A DNA stretch of 25,172 nucleotides, from NCBI GenBank assembly GCA_003427395.1, contig BFEA01000114.1, positions 1,646,177 to 1,671,348 on the forward strand. Direction: 5' to 3'. Position 1 is the stretch's first letter; each line of letters opens with the position of its first letter. The position numbers were made by a program, and so were the translations under genes. The DNA comes from Chara braunii (lineage: Eukaryota; Streptophyta; Charophyceae; Charales; Characeae). Shown here piece after piece: positions 8,116 through 18,629 of this stretch. The notes beneath the pieces were generated by a model, which was not told the DNA's origin, did not search any database, and saw only the letters and a list, made by a program, of their open reading frames with translations.

Positions 8116-8301
8116 TAGTTAGGTCTTCCATGTGTTCATCCATGTCATCCATACAATGGATATCCTCTTTGTCGTCAAGGACAGACTCTTTTTTAACCCT
8201 TTTTTATCCTCTCCTTTGCCTCCATCTTCATTCCATACTCTGTAGTTTCCCTTTTTTTCCCTTTGTCGTTTTTTTTTCGTCTTTTTCTCCATAAAGCCTC
8301 T

Positions 8302-8886
8302 TTACCTGGTATAATTACAATCCTCTGGCTGTAGGCGGGGGAGATCAGCATCAATTTGAAGGGCGATTGCAAGGAAGTCTGATGGTGTATAAAACGGGCA
8401 GTGGAGAATATGAAGACAGATATTAGTTGCAGTTAGACCACAAAGATTGGTGAGGATCTCAGGCTGGTGTGTGAGATGCTGTTCAACAACTTGCAGATCG
8501 CCCAGATGGTTTTGCAAGCCCGAAGTATCTTGGGTTGTTTGCTGGTTAGTCATTTGCAGATCACCCATATGGTATGCGTATGGTGGGTCACAAATTTGTG
8601 TTTTATCCAAACGATTCTGGTCAGCCATTTGCAGATCCCCCATATGGTCTACGCCTTGTGGGTTTAACTGCAATCCAGGCAGTTCATGTTCTAATCCCTC
8701 AACGTTTGGGGGCACATCCTGAGTGGGGACTGTCTCTGGAATTGGCAGTGTACTCTTGGCAGGGACCACATCTTGTTGTACAGGCGAGTCATGAATAACT
8801 AACTCTGAAGGGCATAAAACATGGTGGTGTGGCTGCCTGCAGGCAGTTGGACTGTCTACAGGAGGCAAAGGAGCGGATATTGCCAT
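8302..8886 (-). pseudogene. Josephin-like domain, first half, copy B
   Basis: A single uninterrupted minus-strand frame of 194 codons. It covers the Pro/Gln-rich linker (QDVVPAKSTLPIPETVPTQD), the GLEHELPGLQLNPQGVDHMG segment, two GDLQM-DQ repeats and ICLHILHCPFYTPSDFLAIA. The candidate nucleophile Cys is intact (codon at 8418-8416). The frame runs out at PEDCNYTR, exactly where copy A's inverted 3' end begins, so the His-containing half is missing. The start of the frame is arbitrary, because ancestrally it continues from the polymerase. Confidence 0.55.
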
Positions 8887-9189
8887 TTGGAGGAAATGAA
8901 CTGCAACAACTTATGGAGCAGGCACATAGAGAATTGGGGGAGACAAAGAAACAAGTTGCTGATCCCCCGACAAGTGACGATGCCGCGCATTTTGTCGACG
9001 ATACACAATAAGAGGAGTAGTGGTGTTGCAAAAAGAAGATGATGAACATGTCCCTGGCAACGAAGGTGGAGCAATGGGAACAATAGAAACCGGAGAGTCT
9101 ATTCGCAAGCGAGACTCTGGAGGAATTGGGGGTGGCGAGGAGGAATGCAGCCATCTGCGGCCAAGCACAGAAAAAGATGAAAGCTGCCA

Positions 9190-11020
9190 ATTGTTACAAA
9201 TTTGTTCAAATCTGGTCAATTGTCTAGTGAACACACCCACCGGTTGATGGGAAGGGATGTTGGAGGTCGCACTTGGATAAGCGGATGACAGGGAAATCCC
9301 AAGCAACCTCTTTATCAAACACACTCATATGAAGCTAGCCATCAGAACGGACCTGTAGATGCATGCACGCCTAAAAAGGTACATGAGCCATCTGTCGATG
9401 TAGTTTCCTTCCACTCAAGCCCATAGTGCTCTGGAGGAGGAGGTGATTGCTCCCATGAAAGAACACCATCAATAAGGCAATAAGTGAAGTGTGCTGCCAA
9501 GCGGCTTGAAAATCATGTTGACGAATGTCATCAACAAAGCGTGCTTCGTCCCAATATAGCGCCAGATTAGAAATTTATAGGCCAACATTTTTTTCCTATT
9601 GGAATACTGACAATTTGCTTACGAAGTATGCCATCTTTAGTATATGGAAAAGTGTTTTGAACAACAAAGCGAAGATATTGCACAATTTGCGAAACGGAAA
9701 GGATTTCTGGGCCTGAATCGGTTCTCCATTGGCCACAACGAGGTCCTCGAATAGCCATGTTCAAGGCATAATAGCGCGAATGCGTGCGAGTATGCTGAAG
9801 GGCATAAGCATGGGCTTCATTAACGACTCTTGCCACGTTATTCAGAATGCGGTCAGGAGGAAGGTTGGTGTACATTGTGGTAAAATCAACCGTGTGAGGC
9901 GAAAGGCCAAGAAGAGATGATGCATTGTTTTTCAGGTCAGTCACCACTTTATTGACACTCTAAATGATCTAGCATTGTTGAACACCAACTTGTTGATAGA
10001 GCTCAGTATCTTTCTCACGAAGAGTAGAGATCACGCCTTGCAAAGTAGCACTAAGATACGACGAAGTAGTCGTTATGCTAACCAATGGTTTGTAAGGAGG
10101 GCGTTCATGAATAGTCCGAATTGTTGGACGACGACGAGCACGCGGGGGAACAACACTGTTATTTTGAGCCGTGCATGTAGTAAAGGTAAGGTATCAGTGT
10201 GGGTGTAGCCCCAATGGTGATTCCATGTTGCATGGCGGTCAAGGACGTCAACAACAGATTCATGAGAACGAGTATAAGTTAGATTGTCTCAACCGGTGGA
10301 GAGATGAAACAAATACCAATTCTTGTAGCAAATTGCCAAATTGTGCGGTGTTTTGTCCACAGGGACAATGACAAAGTTTTGTTGAAGATGTTGCAAGGAG
10401 GCATGCGTAGAACAAAGTGAACGTGGCTGACTCACATGATTGAAGAACTAGGCTGCATTGAATTGACAACGTGCAAGGATTGTAGAACGCCAGTTGTGCA
10501 ACTTTTGAGAAAGAGACGAGAAATAAGTAGATCGAGAATGCTCGGCCAACAACCTTTTGTAATTGGCAATGGACTCATTGCGTCCAATTGCCAGTGCTTG
10601 GAGCAGATCGACAGTTTCCCCATTCAAGTGAGATACTTTGAGCCTTCTTGAAAAAGCTTGAGAAGGCTATCATCGGAAATGATATTGTAGTCAACAAACA
10701 CAATATGGCCATCCACAAGATCAGAACAATGTGGGCACAACAGTGAAGTTACAAAACTGGAAAGGCTCTGCGGCATTCGCAGTTTGAGGAGTCGGGTAAG
10801 GTCATGCCAGAAGTAACACTCAAGGCCACATCAATGAAGTTACAAAATTGGACACGCGTGGGTGGCAGCAGTTTGTCACATACACGAACATATGTGGCTG
10901 CTTGAGGGTCGGGGTGCAACGTAATTACTTCCGACAGTTGTAACACATGGCACAGGTTCGTAGCAGAAACTACCTCATGCACATGTACGACCTTGATGTG
11001 GTCAGTAAATGGGTCACGAG
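9190..11020 (-). pseudogene. Penelope-like reverse transcriptase, copy B, broken
   Basis: The region begins with KVVHVHEVVSATNLCHVLQL near 11010, shared with the start of copy C. Palm motif A appears as HTVDFTTMYTNLPPD (about 9890-9850) and motif B as LRKQIVSIPIG (about 9630-9595), close to the RQIxGIPMG of this reverse transcriptase group. The motif C equivalent reads CLIDGVLSW near 9455, so the second catalytic Asp is Gly. Then come CTFLGVH and QPVGVFTRQLTRFEQIC. Stops and frameshifts separate these blocks. The polymerase cannot be active in this copy. Confidence 0.7.
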
Positions 11021-11479
11021 GTTGTGTCCTGTCACGTTGGAGAGTATGTTGGGATTTTCTGATGAGGCATTCGAGTTCTCGATTGTCTGTTGTCATGTTC
11101 ACATTGGAGACATTGTTGTAAAGTTGTTGCAACAGCGTATCCGCCATGCTGGAGTCGCTTGCTGAATATCAGCCTTGACACGACACCAGTTACCTGAAGC
11201 AACTTCAGTGGGAAGGCGATGCAGTGAGGTACGAATTATAAGTTTGGGGCCCGGACAGAGGTCAACAGCAAATGACCTAAACCGAAGGTGTTGGCAAGAG
11301 AGGTAAACAGTGAGGGGGTGCTGGAGGTGCGCTGTGTGATAAGGATCAGCTGATGCAGGAATGGATGGAGCAGCAAGAGATGTGGTAGGGACGGAAACAA
11401 AAGTTGAGGCATGAGGAGGTCAAGGGGGTTGAGGAGCAAAGGGACGAGCGCCCATTTGTGTCCAACAATGAGGGCGGAA

Positions 11480-11990
11480 GTGTCATCGTGGAGAAGACAG
11501 TCTAGCCATTGGAAGGACCACATTGAAACAGACGGGTTGAAGAGTTCAAAGTTTCTGAACCCAAAAATCCTCATGGGGTGCAACAGCCCGCTGAAAGAGG
11601 GCATGATCAACAAGGCGTATGATAAAGGGTAGGATCAATGCATTCCAAGGGCCAAGCGACAAAATTGAATGCTGGTTTCCCACACATTGCACGATAGAGA
11701 TGGTGATGGCAAAAGCAGCAGAAGAGTGTCGTGTATGCCAATGCACTTGCTGTCGTTGATGTGCATAATGCATTGTCTGTCCAACATAAAAACGTCCAGA
11801 AGGCAAATGAGCCATTGCATTGATCACTCCTCTAACAGTGAGGGGGTCCACACCTGGTTCAAGGGGTTGTTGATCAACACCTTGCAGTTGCAATTCAAAT
11901 CGTTTTGCCCTCACAACACTGTTAATATGACAGAGTTGTTTCTTGTGCCAACCTCCTGCAGAATACAAGTTAGCCTGGCGGTTTGACATA
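11480..11990 (-). pseudogene. GIY-YIG endonuclease domain, copy B
   Basis: A minus-strand frame carries RGVINAMAHLPSGRFYVGQT (11833-11774), a helix with QRQQVHWHTRH, and HEDFWVQKL at 11575-11549, continuing after that frame as RTLQPVCFNVVLP. GVI...YVGQT matches the two-part GIY-YIG signature, with the first Tyr position changed. E..WVQKLRT...N matches the conserved Glu and the WI..L.T....N tail. In Penelope-like elements this nuclease nicks target DNA. It lies upstream of the reverse transcriptase, the permuted order. No copy of it is visible for elements A and C, which are 5'-truncated. Confidence 0.7.
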
Positions 11991-12130
11991 TGAGCATGAC
12001 CAAAAAGTTTGGTATATCACCTTCCATGCTAGCGGCAGGAAATCTCCCGAGAGGGGTGGGAAGTATTGGGGCAGCCCCTTGATTATTCCTTAATTGCAAA
12101 TTCATTGTTGATGAGTTATGAAACAATCAC

Positions 12131-12600
12131 CTTTTGGTTTTTCAGGAGGTGAGTGCACAATGTGAAAGGACTTTAGGCCCAACAGCTCAGGTCGGGATCT
12201 TGTCCCTGTCAGCAACATTTTGATGTGTTTCGATTATTTCAAACAAGAAACTTTGAATGCTTTTGAATCTATGGTGTTAATTCTACTCTCTACTTGTAGT
12301 TGTCCTTTTTGTTTAGGCCGAACGGCTCAGGTCGGGATCTTGTCGTTGTCCTTTTTGTTTGTTGTTCACCGCCAGCAGCATTGTCAAAGAGAGAGCTCGA
12401 TTTGAATGTGAAACTGCATCTTGTGACGCCAGTCACTGTCAGGGCACGGGTTGTACCCCTTTCCCGTGCAGTGGGTATAGTTATTATGGCCCGCCTAAGG
12501 TTGGCCACACCACGGTTGCTGCCCCCACTCACCTCTTGTGCAATAAATCGCAGTTTCCTAGTCGGGTTGTGCACTAAGTGTTCGATTGTGTAGTTTGTTT
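12131..12600. other. Flank of copy B with a 30-bp direct repeat
   Basis: No coding similarity is seen. A near-identical ~30-base block (GGC-CAACAGCTCAGGTCGGG / GGC-GAACGGCTCAGGTCGGG, each followed by ATCTTGTC) occurs at about 12176-12203 and 12318-12345. Its spacing of ~142 bases could reflect part of a duplicated element terminus. This is the sequence just 5' of the retroelement, where Penelope-like elements carry duplicated ends, but the link is unproven. Confidence 0.4.
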
Positions 12601-12624
12601 ACTTGCTGTTTCTTTGTTTTGAGC

Positions 12625-12790
12625 TTTGCGGGACTTGATCCCGTGACCTATAACTCGTGTGTTTTGTTTGTAAGTGTTGCGCCCTATGGGACTTGATCCC
12701 TGAGTCTGTCACTTGTAGTCTCTGTTTGGTAGCCTTAGGCCATTCGGCCTTTTCCTTTTGCCTTGTCATAGGTCTACATCCTCTTTTCCC
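12625..12790 (-). repeat. Possible tRNA-derived repeat with pol III boxes
   Basis: On the minus strand GGGATCAAGTCCC occurs twice, about 65 bases apart (12684-12696 and 12637-12648). Both contain GATCAAGTC, which fits the B-box consensus GWTCRANNC within a T-arm-like stem. TGGCCTAAGGC, close to an A box, lies about 45 bases upstream of the first. A tRNA-derived SINE head is possible. No full cloverleaf or tail could be drawn, so the call is tentative. Confidence 0.3.
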
Positions 12791-13899
12791 CCTGTTCCCA
12801 TCTAGATACAAATGAGTCTTGCGTTGTTGCCTTTGGAGTCCATTGTAGGCCTAGGCAGAGGGTAGAAGTAGCAGGCATGAAATTTGGTTGGGGGTCTTTT
12901 CACGTTTTCGTTGGCTGGGGAAACTCTGCCCGTCCGTTGTTGGAGCGCTGCTGCTCTACTTTGGGCGAGGTCATCTTCTTCCTCGAAGGCTGGGGGTTGG
13001 GAAACGAAGTTGAAGATCGCACTGTTGCTATTTCGCAGCTCTGCATGAGAGCTTCCACATGACTGTGTTGTTGGGTTTGGGCGCTGCCATTTTCCACTTG
13101 GCAGCCATATCTTTTGTTCCTCCTCACGAGGAACTTTATCTTCTTCGAAGTGTTGGATCGGTTGTCTCCTTCTTCATCAGGACTTCCAGCGTTGTACTAC
13201 TGTGCGGGCGCTGAGCTGGCGATGCTATCATTGGGGTTGCTGGTTCAGATTGGCACGTTGTGACAACTGTGGGGTTACTGCTGCTACGACAGCCATAGCA
13301 AGGGGTATGAGGTGGCGATGAGGAAAAAGAAGACTCCTGCATACTTCGTTGAACACTTGTTCTTGGTTGTTCGGGGTTGTTGTAAACGCGGTTGTGATTC
13401 TTGGAACAAGTACTCTAGATTGATTGGAGGAGGACGAGGGATTGCAGAATTGAAATTCGTTTTTCAATTCTCTGTGTATTTTGAGCTTCCGCTGTGCATA
13501 TCTTTTCTCCGGTTTTGTGTGGATTTGCCTCCTTCGAGTCTACTCTACAATTGCATGCATGTATGGGAACGTGTGAATTCGTTGTGGATTGAAGTTCAAT
13601 CGGGTACATAACATCTTGCTCCATGTTTTTTTAGATAATCCTTCTATGCTGGTTCATGCACATGTCAATTGCTTGGTGACGTTTCTTTATGTAGGCATTG
13701 TTGGTCTGTCGGTGCAAGGCTCCTGGCATTGTTGTTGTGAGCACACTCATCAGCACACCGTGCACAAAAGGAAAAAGAGTGTACATAATTGTTGTACAAG
13801 ACGAATAGAAAAAATGAAATGTACACAAGGAATGTACATGTAAGGGGTGTACGAAAGAGAGGTTGACATTGGGTGGCCGTGACCCGACTCGACCGTACC
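12791..13899. other. Intronic sequence without recognisable features
   Basis: About 1.1 kb with no coding similarity, RNA gene or bounded repeat. Several short frames are open on both strands, but they show no domain signature. Confidence 0.5.
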
Positions 13900-14820
13900 C
13901 AATTGTATCTGACAGTTCTGGACGGGTGCGGGTATGGCATGATTAGTATGCACCGGGGCAGTTGGGTCTGGAAATCTGAAGGGGGGGATATGGCCGGGGC
14001 AGGAAATTGTAGGGTGGGTAGGGCTGGGTGTTGATACAGTGCCTAGACGGTTACGGTCGGGCAAAGGTTTGCCCTGGGTCCGGGTATCGCTGGGTAGAAG
14101 TTTCGCGTGGGTGACCCGAGGCCTGTAGGCATACTAGGCATATTAGACAAGCTTAGGTAGTATTAGGGCCAGGCCTGACCCTTTTTTTTCACTGGGAAAT
14201 AGTGGTACTAATGGGGTGTGCCCCTAGTATAAATTTGTCTTTGGCCATCTGTCGTTCATCTTCGGACTGACGGAGTACTAGGGCCAGACCGTACTATTAA
14301 TTCAGCCTGGCCACAATCGTTTCATCTTCGGGAATACGACATTCACTAATAAGCTCTGGCCATAATTGCGGTCAGATCCATCGAAATCTGGCTGTAGTTG
14401 CGGCCAAATGTAGACAAGAAAGTATCACTGTGAGTAGCCCCAGCCACTGGTCCATTGCCGTTGTCAAAATTCGAAGCGGAAATTTGTGGATGAAAACTAA
14501 AAAGTCCGATATGCAAAGGCCTAAGTTTGAAATAAAAATAAAAACTAAGCCTGGGTGGAAAATTTTGGGCACTGGTACGACTGGGCACGGGTGGATGGAT
14601 ACTGGGTTCGGGTGTGGCTGGATGCGGGTGAACGAAAATTTGCCCTGGGTGTGGTTGGGTATGGGTAGACAATTTTTAAATTACCCTGGGTGGGTTGGGT
14701 GCGAGTAGAAAAATTTTTAAATTAGCGTGGGTGGGCTGGGTCTGGGTAAAAAAAATTGTGTTTCCATGGGTCCGGCTAGATATGATACATCAAGGCTTGG
14801 GCTGAGTCGGATAGAGGTAG
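13900..14820 (+). repeat. Degenerate G-rich TGGGT tract
   Basis: The plus strand carries dense, irregular GGGT/TGGG words, for example GGTTCGGGTGTGGCTGG near 14605, and three successive blocks ending in GGGT-AAAAATTTTTAAATT or similar (14650-14760). The blocks near 14640-14720 form a loose tandem series of ~50 bases. Many G-runs are spaced within 1-7 bases, so G-quadruplexes are possible on this strand. Two related CATCTTCGG... GGCCAGAC/GGCC segments lie inside at 14260-14350. Confidence 0.55.
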
Positions 14821-14949
14821 GAAAAAAAATGGTTTGGCGACCTCTGGTACAGAAGGAATGTACAAGGTTACAATACCAAGCTTATCTGAAAGGAAAAACA
14901 GCCAAGCAAGACATCTGTGAAAACATCTGTCATAAAAAAGACTGAGGTA

Positions 14950-16074
14950 GCTGAGTTTACCATGAAACCAGCCAAATAGGCATACAAGTCCTGGAAAGGA
15001 CATAGAAGGTTCGTCAACAGAAGCAAAAAAAAAAAAAGGAGCAAGAAAAAGGAAAAACACAAGAATAACAATGTAGGAAGTAAGAAAGAGAGAAAATTGT
15101 CTTCCACAAGAAAAAGTCAGTGCCTTGTTGTACAGGCCCGACGCTCGCTGCTCAATCTGCAAGAGCGGAAGGCTAGCAACGCCGGAGCAACACACACGTA
15201 CTTCAACATGTGCATTCCCCCAGCGGACTGATTGGAGCTAGGGTATACCCCCAGTGGGCTGACTGGACTGGTACCGACGGTGGTACCAGCCTGGGCTGGA
15301 CTAAATAGACACATGGCCTGTGAGGTCAGGGGCCAACGGCTTGGTCCCACATGCCGAACAGACAAAGAGCCAAATAGCCTTGGCTATAGGCCAGGGTAGT
15401 TAGAGGCCCACGGCAACACCTGTTCTTTGAATGTGAGCCAGCAATGCGCTTTTGAAAGTGGTGTGATCAGCGTTGCTAGTTGTCTGCTCTTGCAGATCGA
15501 GTGGCGAGCGTCGGGCCTGTACAACCAGACATATACTTTTTCTTGTGGAAGCCAGTTTTCTCTCTCTCTTACCTCCTACATTGTTCTTCTTGTGTTTTTC
15601 CTTTTTCTTGCTCATTTTTTCTTTTTTTCTTTTGTTGACGAACCTCCTACGTCCTTTTCAACCAGCGTTGCTAGCCCTCTGCTCTTGTAGAGCGAGCGCC
15701 CAGCCTGTACAACCAGGCACTGACTTTTTCTTGTGGAAGACAATTTCCTCTCTTTCTTACCTCCTACATTGTTCTTCTTGTGTTTTTCCTTTTTCTTGTT
15801 CCCTTTTTCTTTTTTTCTTTTGTTGACGAACCTCCTACGTCCTTTTCAGCCAGCGTTGCTAGCCCTCTGCTCTTGTAGAACGATCGTCGGGCTTGTACAA
15901 CTAGGCACTGGCTTTTCTTGTGGAAGACAATTTTCCTTCTTACCTCCTACATTGTTCTTCCTGTGCTCTTTCTTTTCCTTGCTCCTTTTTTCTTTTTTGC
16001 TTCTGTTGACAAACCTCCTGCGTCCTTCGCAGGACTTGTATGCCTATTTGGCTGGTTTCATGGTAAAGTCAATT
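14950..16074. mobile_element. Asymmetric fold-back element with a triplicated right arm
   Basis: The outer ends are inverted: TTTACCATGAAACCAGCCAA at 14956-14975 pairs with TTGGCTGGTTTCATGGTAAA near 16048-16067. The left arm (14950-15183) holds one A-rich ~185-base module ending in CGCTCGCTG...GGCTAGCAACGC. The right arm holds three tandem copies of its reverse complement, starting near 15469, 15664 and 15853, each beginning GCGTTGCTAG and ending CGAACCTCCTACGTCC or similar. The unique centre (15190-15460) contains the palindrome CTGGTACC-gacggt-GGTACCAG. No transposase is seen. Long T-rich hydrophobic frames in the arms are repeat artefacts. Confidence 0.75.
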
Positions 16075-16189
16075 ATATATTGTCACAGAACTATGTATAG
16101 CCTTGTGATGAGTCAGTGAAACCCCGACGAAACAGTTTGTCACACCCTATTGTTTGTTTTCCTCTTCTCTTTCTCTCCCTACGGTTTAC

Positions 16190-18140
16190 TCGGCAGTTAT
16201 CATCAAGGTTGTACATGCACATGAGGTAGTTCGTGCTACAAACTTGCGCCATGTGTTACAATTGTTGGAAGTAGTTGCACTGCACCCCGACCCTCAAGCA
16301 ACCATAAATGTTCGTGTATGTCACAAACTGATGCCACTCACGCGTGTCCAATTTTGTAACTTCACTGATTAGGCCTTGAGTGTTACTCCTGGCATACCTT
16401 ACCCAACTCCGCAAATTGCAAATGCCGTAGTGGATGTCCATATTGTCTCTGTTGACTACAATATAATCTATGACGATAGCCTTTGCAAGCTTTTTCAAGA
16501 AGTCTCTAAGTATCACTTGAATGGGGCAACTGCTGATGTGCTCCAGGCATTGGCAATCGGACTTGATGAATACATTGCCAATTTTGTCGGTTGGACATTC
16601 TCGATCTGCTTCTTTCTCAGAAGCCGAACAACCTGCGTTCTGCAATTCTTGCACATTGTCAATCCAATGCATCTTTGTACTCCAATCATGTGAGTCAACC
16701 ACCTTCACTCCGTTCTACGCATGCCTCCTTGCAACATCTTCAACAACACTTTTCCATTGTCCCTGTGGACAAAACATCGCACAATTTGGCAATATGCTGC
16801 AAGAGTTGGTATTTGTTTCATTTCTCTACCCATTTGTACAGTCCAACTTATACTTGTCCTGATGAATCCGTTGTTGATGTCCTTGACCGCCATGCCATAT
16901 GGAATCACCATTGGGGTTACACCTACATTGATACCCTACATTTCCTTTACTTTGTGTTCAAAGCTTCCAAATTTCCTTCAGCTCTTTGCAACATTCTTGG
17001 AGTCACGACACAAAAAAATAACAAATTCTTCCTCTGTGCGCTTGCCCTTATCCAACAATTTGCACCATTAATGAACGACCTCGTCACAAATAATTGGCTA
17101 GCACAACAACTACTTCGCCATACCTTAGTGCTCCTTTGCAAGGAGTGATCTTTTCTCTTTGCGAGAAAGACACTGAGCTCTATCAACTGGTTGGTGTTCA
17201 ACGGTGCTGGATTGTTTAGAGTACCAATGAAGTGGCAATTGACCTGAAAAATAATGCACTGTCTCTTCGTGGCCTCTCTCCTCACACTATTGATTTTACC
17301 ACAATGCACACCAACCTTCCTCATGACCGCACTCTGAATAATGTGGCAGAAGTTGTTGATGAAGCCTATGTTTATGCCCTTCGACATGCTTGCACGCTGC
17401 AATGTCGTGAACATGGTTATTCGAGGACCTTGTTGTGGCCAATGGACAACTGATTCAGGCTCAGACACCCTTTATGTTTCTCAGATTCTCCAACGTCTTT
17501 GCTTTGTTATACATAACACTTTCTGTACATTAGAGATGGCACGCTTCGAAAACAAATTATCGGTATTCCAATGGGGACAAATGCTGGCCCATAAATTTAT
17601 AATCTGACGTTGTATGGGATCGAACGCTTCGTTGATGACATTCGTCACCATGATCTTCAGGCCACTCAGCAATATGCCTTCACTTATCGCCTCATTGATG
17701 ATGTTCTTTTATGAGGGGCAATTTCCTCCTCCATCAGACCACTATGGTCTTGAGTGGAACGCAACTACAACGACATATGACTCGTGTACCTTTTTAGGTA
17801 TGCATTTGCGGGTTTGTTCTGATAGCTTGCTTCGCATGAGCGTCTTTGATAAAGCGTCTGCTTGGGACTTCCTTGTCATTTGTTATCCAATTGCGACCTC
17901 CAACATCCGTTCCCATCAACCGGCTGGTGTGTTCACTGGGCGATTGACCAGATTTGAACAAATTTGTAACAATCAGTAGGACTTTCGAAATGCAGCAATA
18001 ACACTAACTCGTCGCATGCTTTCTCGTGGGCACTCCCCGCCAATCCTTGCAAAGTGGTGGACTTGCTACATGCGCTCCCGCCAACGTCGCTGTCCTAGGC
18101 ATGTGATGCGTCTTTCTCAGGGGTTCCAACGCATGCTGGG
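16190..18140 (+). pseudogene. Penelope-like reverse transcriptase, copy C, broken
   Basis: Motifs in order: FSIVPVDKTSHNLAI at ~16750 (the VPADKxxNN block before the fingers), HTIDFTTMHTNLPHD (motif A, from 17283), a degenerate motif B near 17560, FTYRLIDDVLL with both catalytic Asp codons (17694-17702), CTFLGMHL, and QPAGVFTGRLTRFEQIC. The last block is SRGHSPPILAKWW, ending near RLSQGFQRMLG. A one-base insertion just after IDDVLL and several stops break the frame. A TGA follows QRMLG at 18141; the same frame then continues into the linker, so the original product was probably one long polyprotein. Confidence 0.75.
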
Positions 18141-18206
18141 ATGATCCTTGTATCGCCTACTTTCTCCTTTGCCCCTACGACGCTCTCATCCTGCCCCTGC
18201 TCTCTC

Positions 18207-18325
18207 GTCTGCCGCTACTGCAGTTTCCATTGCTGCAGGTTCCACTGCTGCAGGTTCCATTGTTGCAGTTTCTACTGCTGCAATTTCTACTGCTGCAGTT
18301 TTCAGTACAACAGTTTCCATAGCCA
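18207..18325 (+). repeat. 15-bp coding minisatellite (STAAV-type), copy C
   Basis: Seven or more 15-base units around TTTCCATTGCTGCAGG and TTTCTACTGCTGCAA, encoding TAVSIAAGSTAAGSIVAV-type pentapeptides in the frame that follows the polymerase. The corresponding tract in copy A (6600-6712) has a different unit count and order. A Pro/Ser-rich stretch (SSPPPLLHG) follows before the protease linker. Confidence 0.8.
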
Positions 18326-18629
18326 CAATTCCCCCTACTGCAGTTTTAACTGCTATAGCTTTCTCTGCCGCAGCTCCAGTGCAAAGAACATCACCGTCTC
18401 ACCGACGCTCACATCCTTTATTTCAAAATCCTGCCCAATCCTCCCCTGTCTCATCTCTTTTGGTGCTTGGCCGCAGACGGCTGCTTTCCTCCTCACCACC
18501 CCCTCTCCTCCACGGTCTCGCTTGAGAACGGACTCGTCGGTTCCCATTATTCCCGTTGTTCCATCTTCATTACCAGAGACATTCATCTTTAGTTTGCAAC
18601 ACCACTACTCGTATTGTGTATCGTCGACG

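Larger units (their letters stand above)
6590..8300 (+). mobile_element. Penelope-like retroelement, copy A (3' part only)
   Basis: This segment matches the 3' half of copy C (18200-19950) and the inverse of 8302-8886. It begins inside the Ala/Ser/Thr minisatellite linker, so it lacks the endonuclease and polymerase. It then carries the repeat-bearing linker, the Josephin-like domain, the Cys-rich segment, and a T-rich 3' tract. It ends against the inverted copy B at ~8300, in a tail-to-tail arrangement. The reading frame is broken several times. Confidence 0.75.
8302..12130 (-). mobile_element. Penelope-like retroelement, copy B (longest 5' end)
   Basis: Read on the minus strand from ~12130 to 8302 this copy holds, in order, an N-terminal region, a GIY-YIG endonuclease, a reverse transcriptase and the first half of the Josephin-like domain. 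It is the only copy reaching the endonuclease. Internally ~500 bases, including the end of the polymerase and the minisatellite linker, are missing: FEQICNNWQ joins directly to LSSFSVLGRRW near 9180, compared with copy C. It stops mid-domain at 8302 against the 3' end of copy A. N-terminal GIY-YIG is the arrangement described for Naiad/Chlamys Penelope-like elements. Confidence 0.7.

Noticed and set aside
12290-12593. Overlapping ~95-codon open frames on both strands
   Set aside because: No domain, no conservation between copies and no expression signals; length is within chance for this composition.
14776-16119. Hydrophobic Phe/Leu-rich membrane proteins on both strands
   Set aside because: They are translations of T-rich or A-rich modules of the fold-back element, repeated with the modules, without starts or homology.
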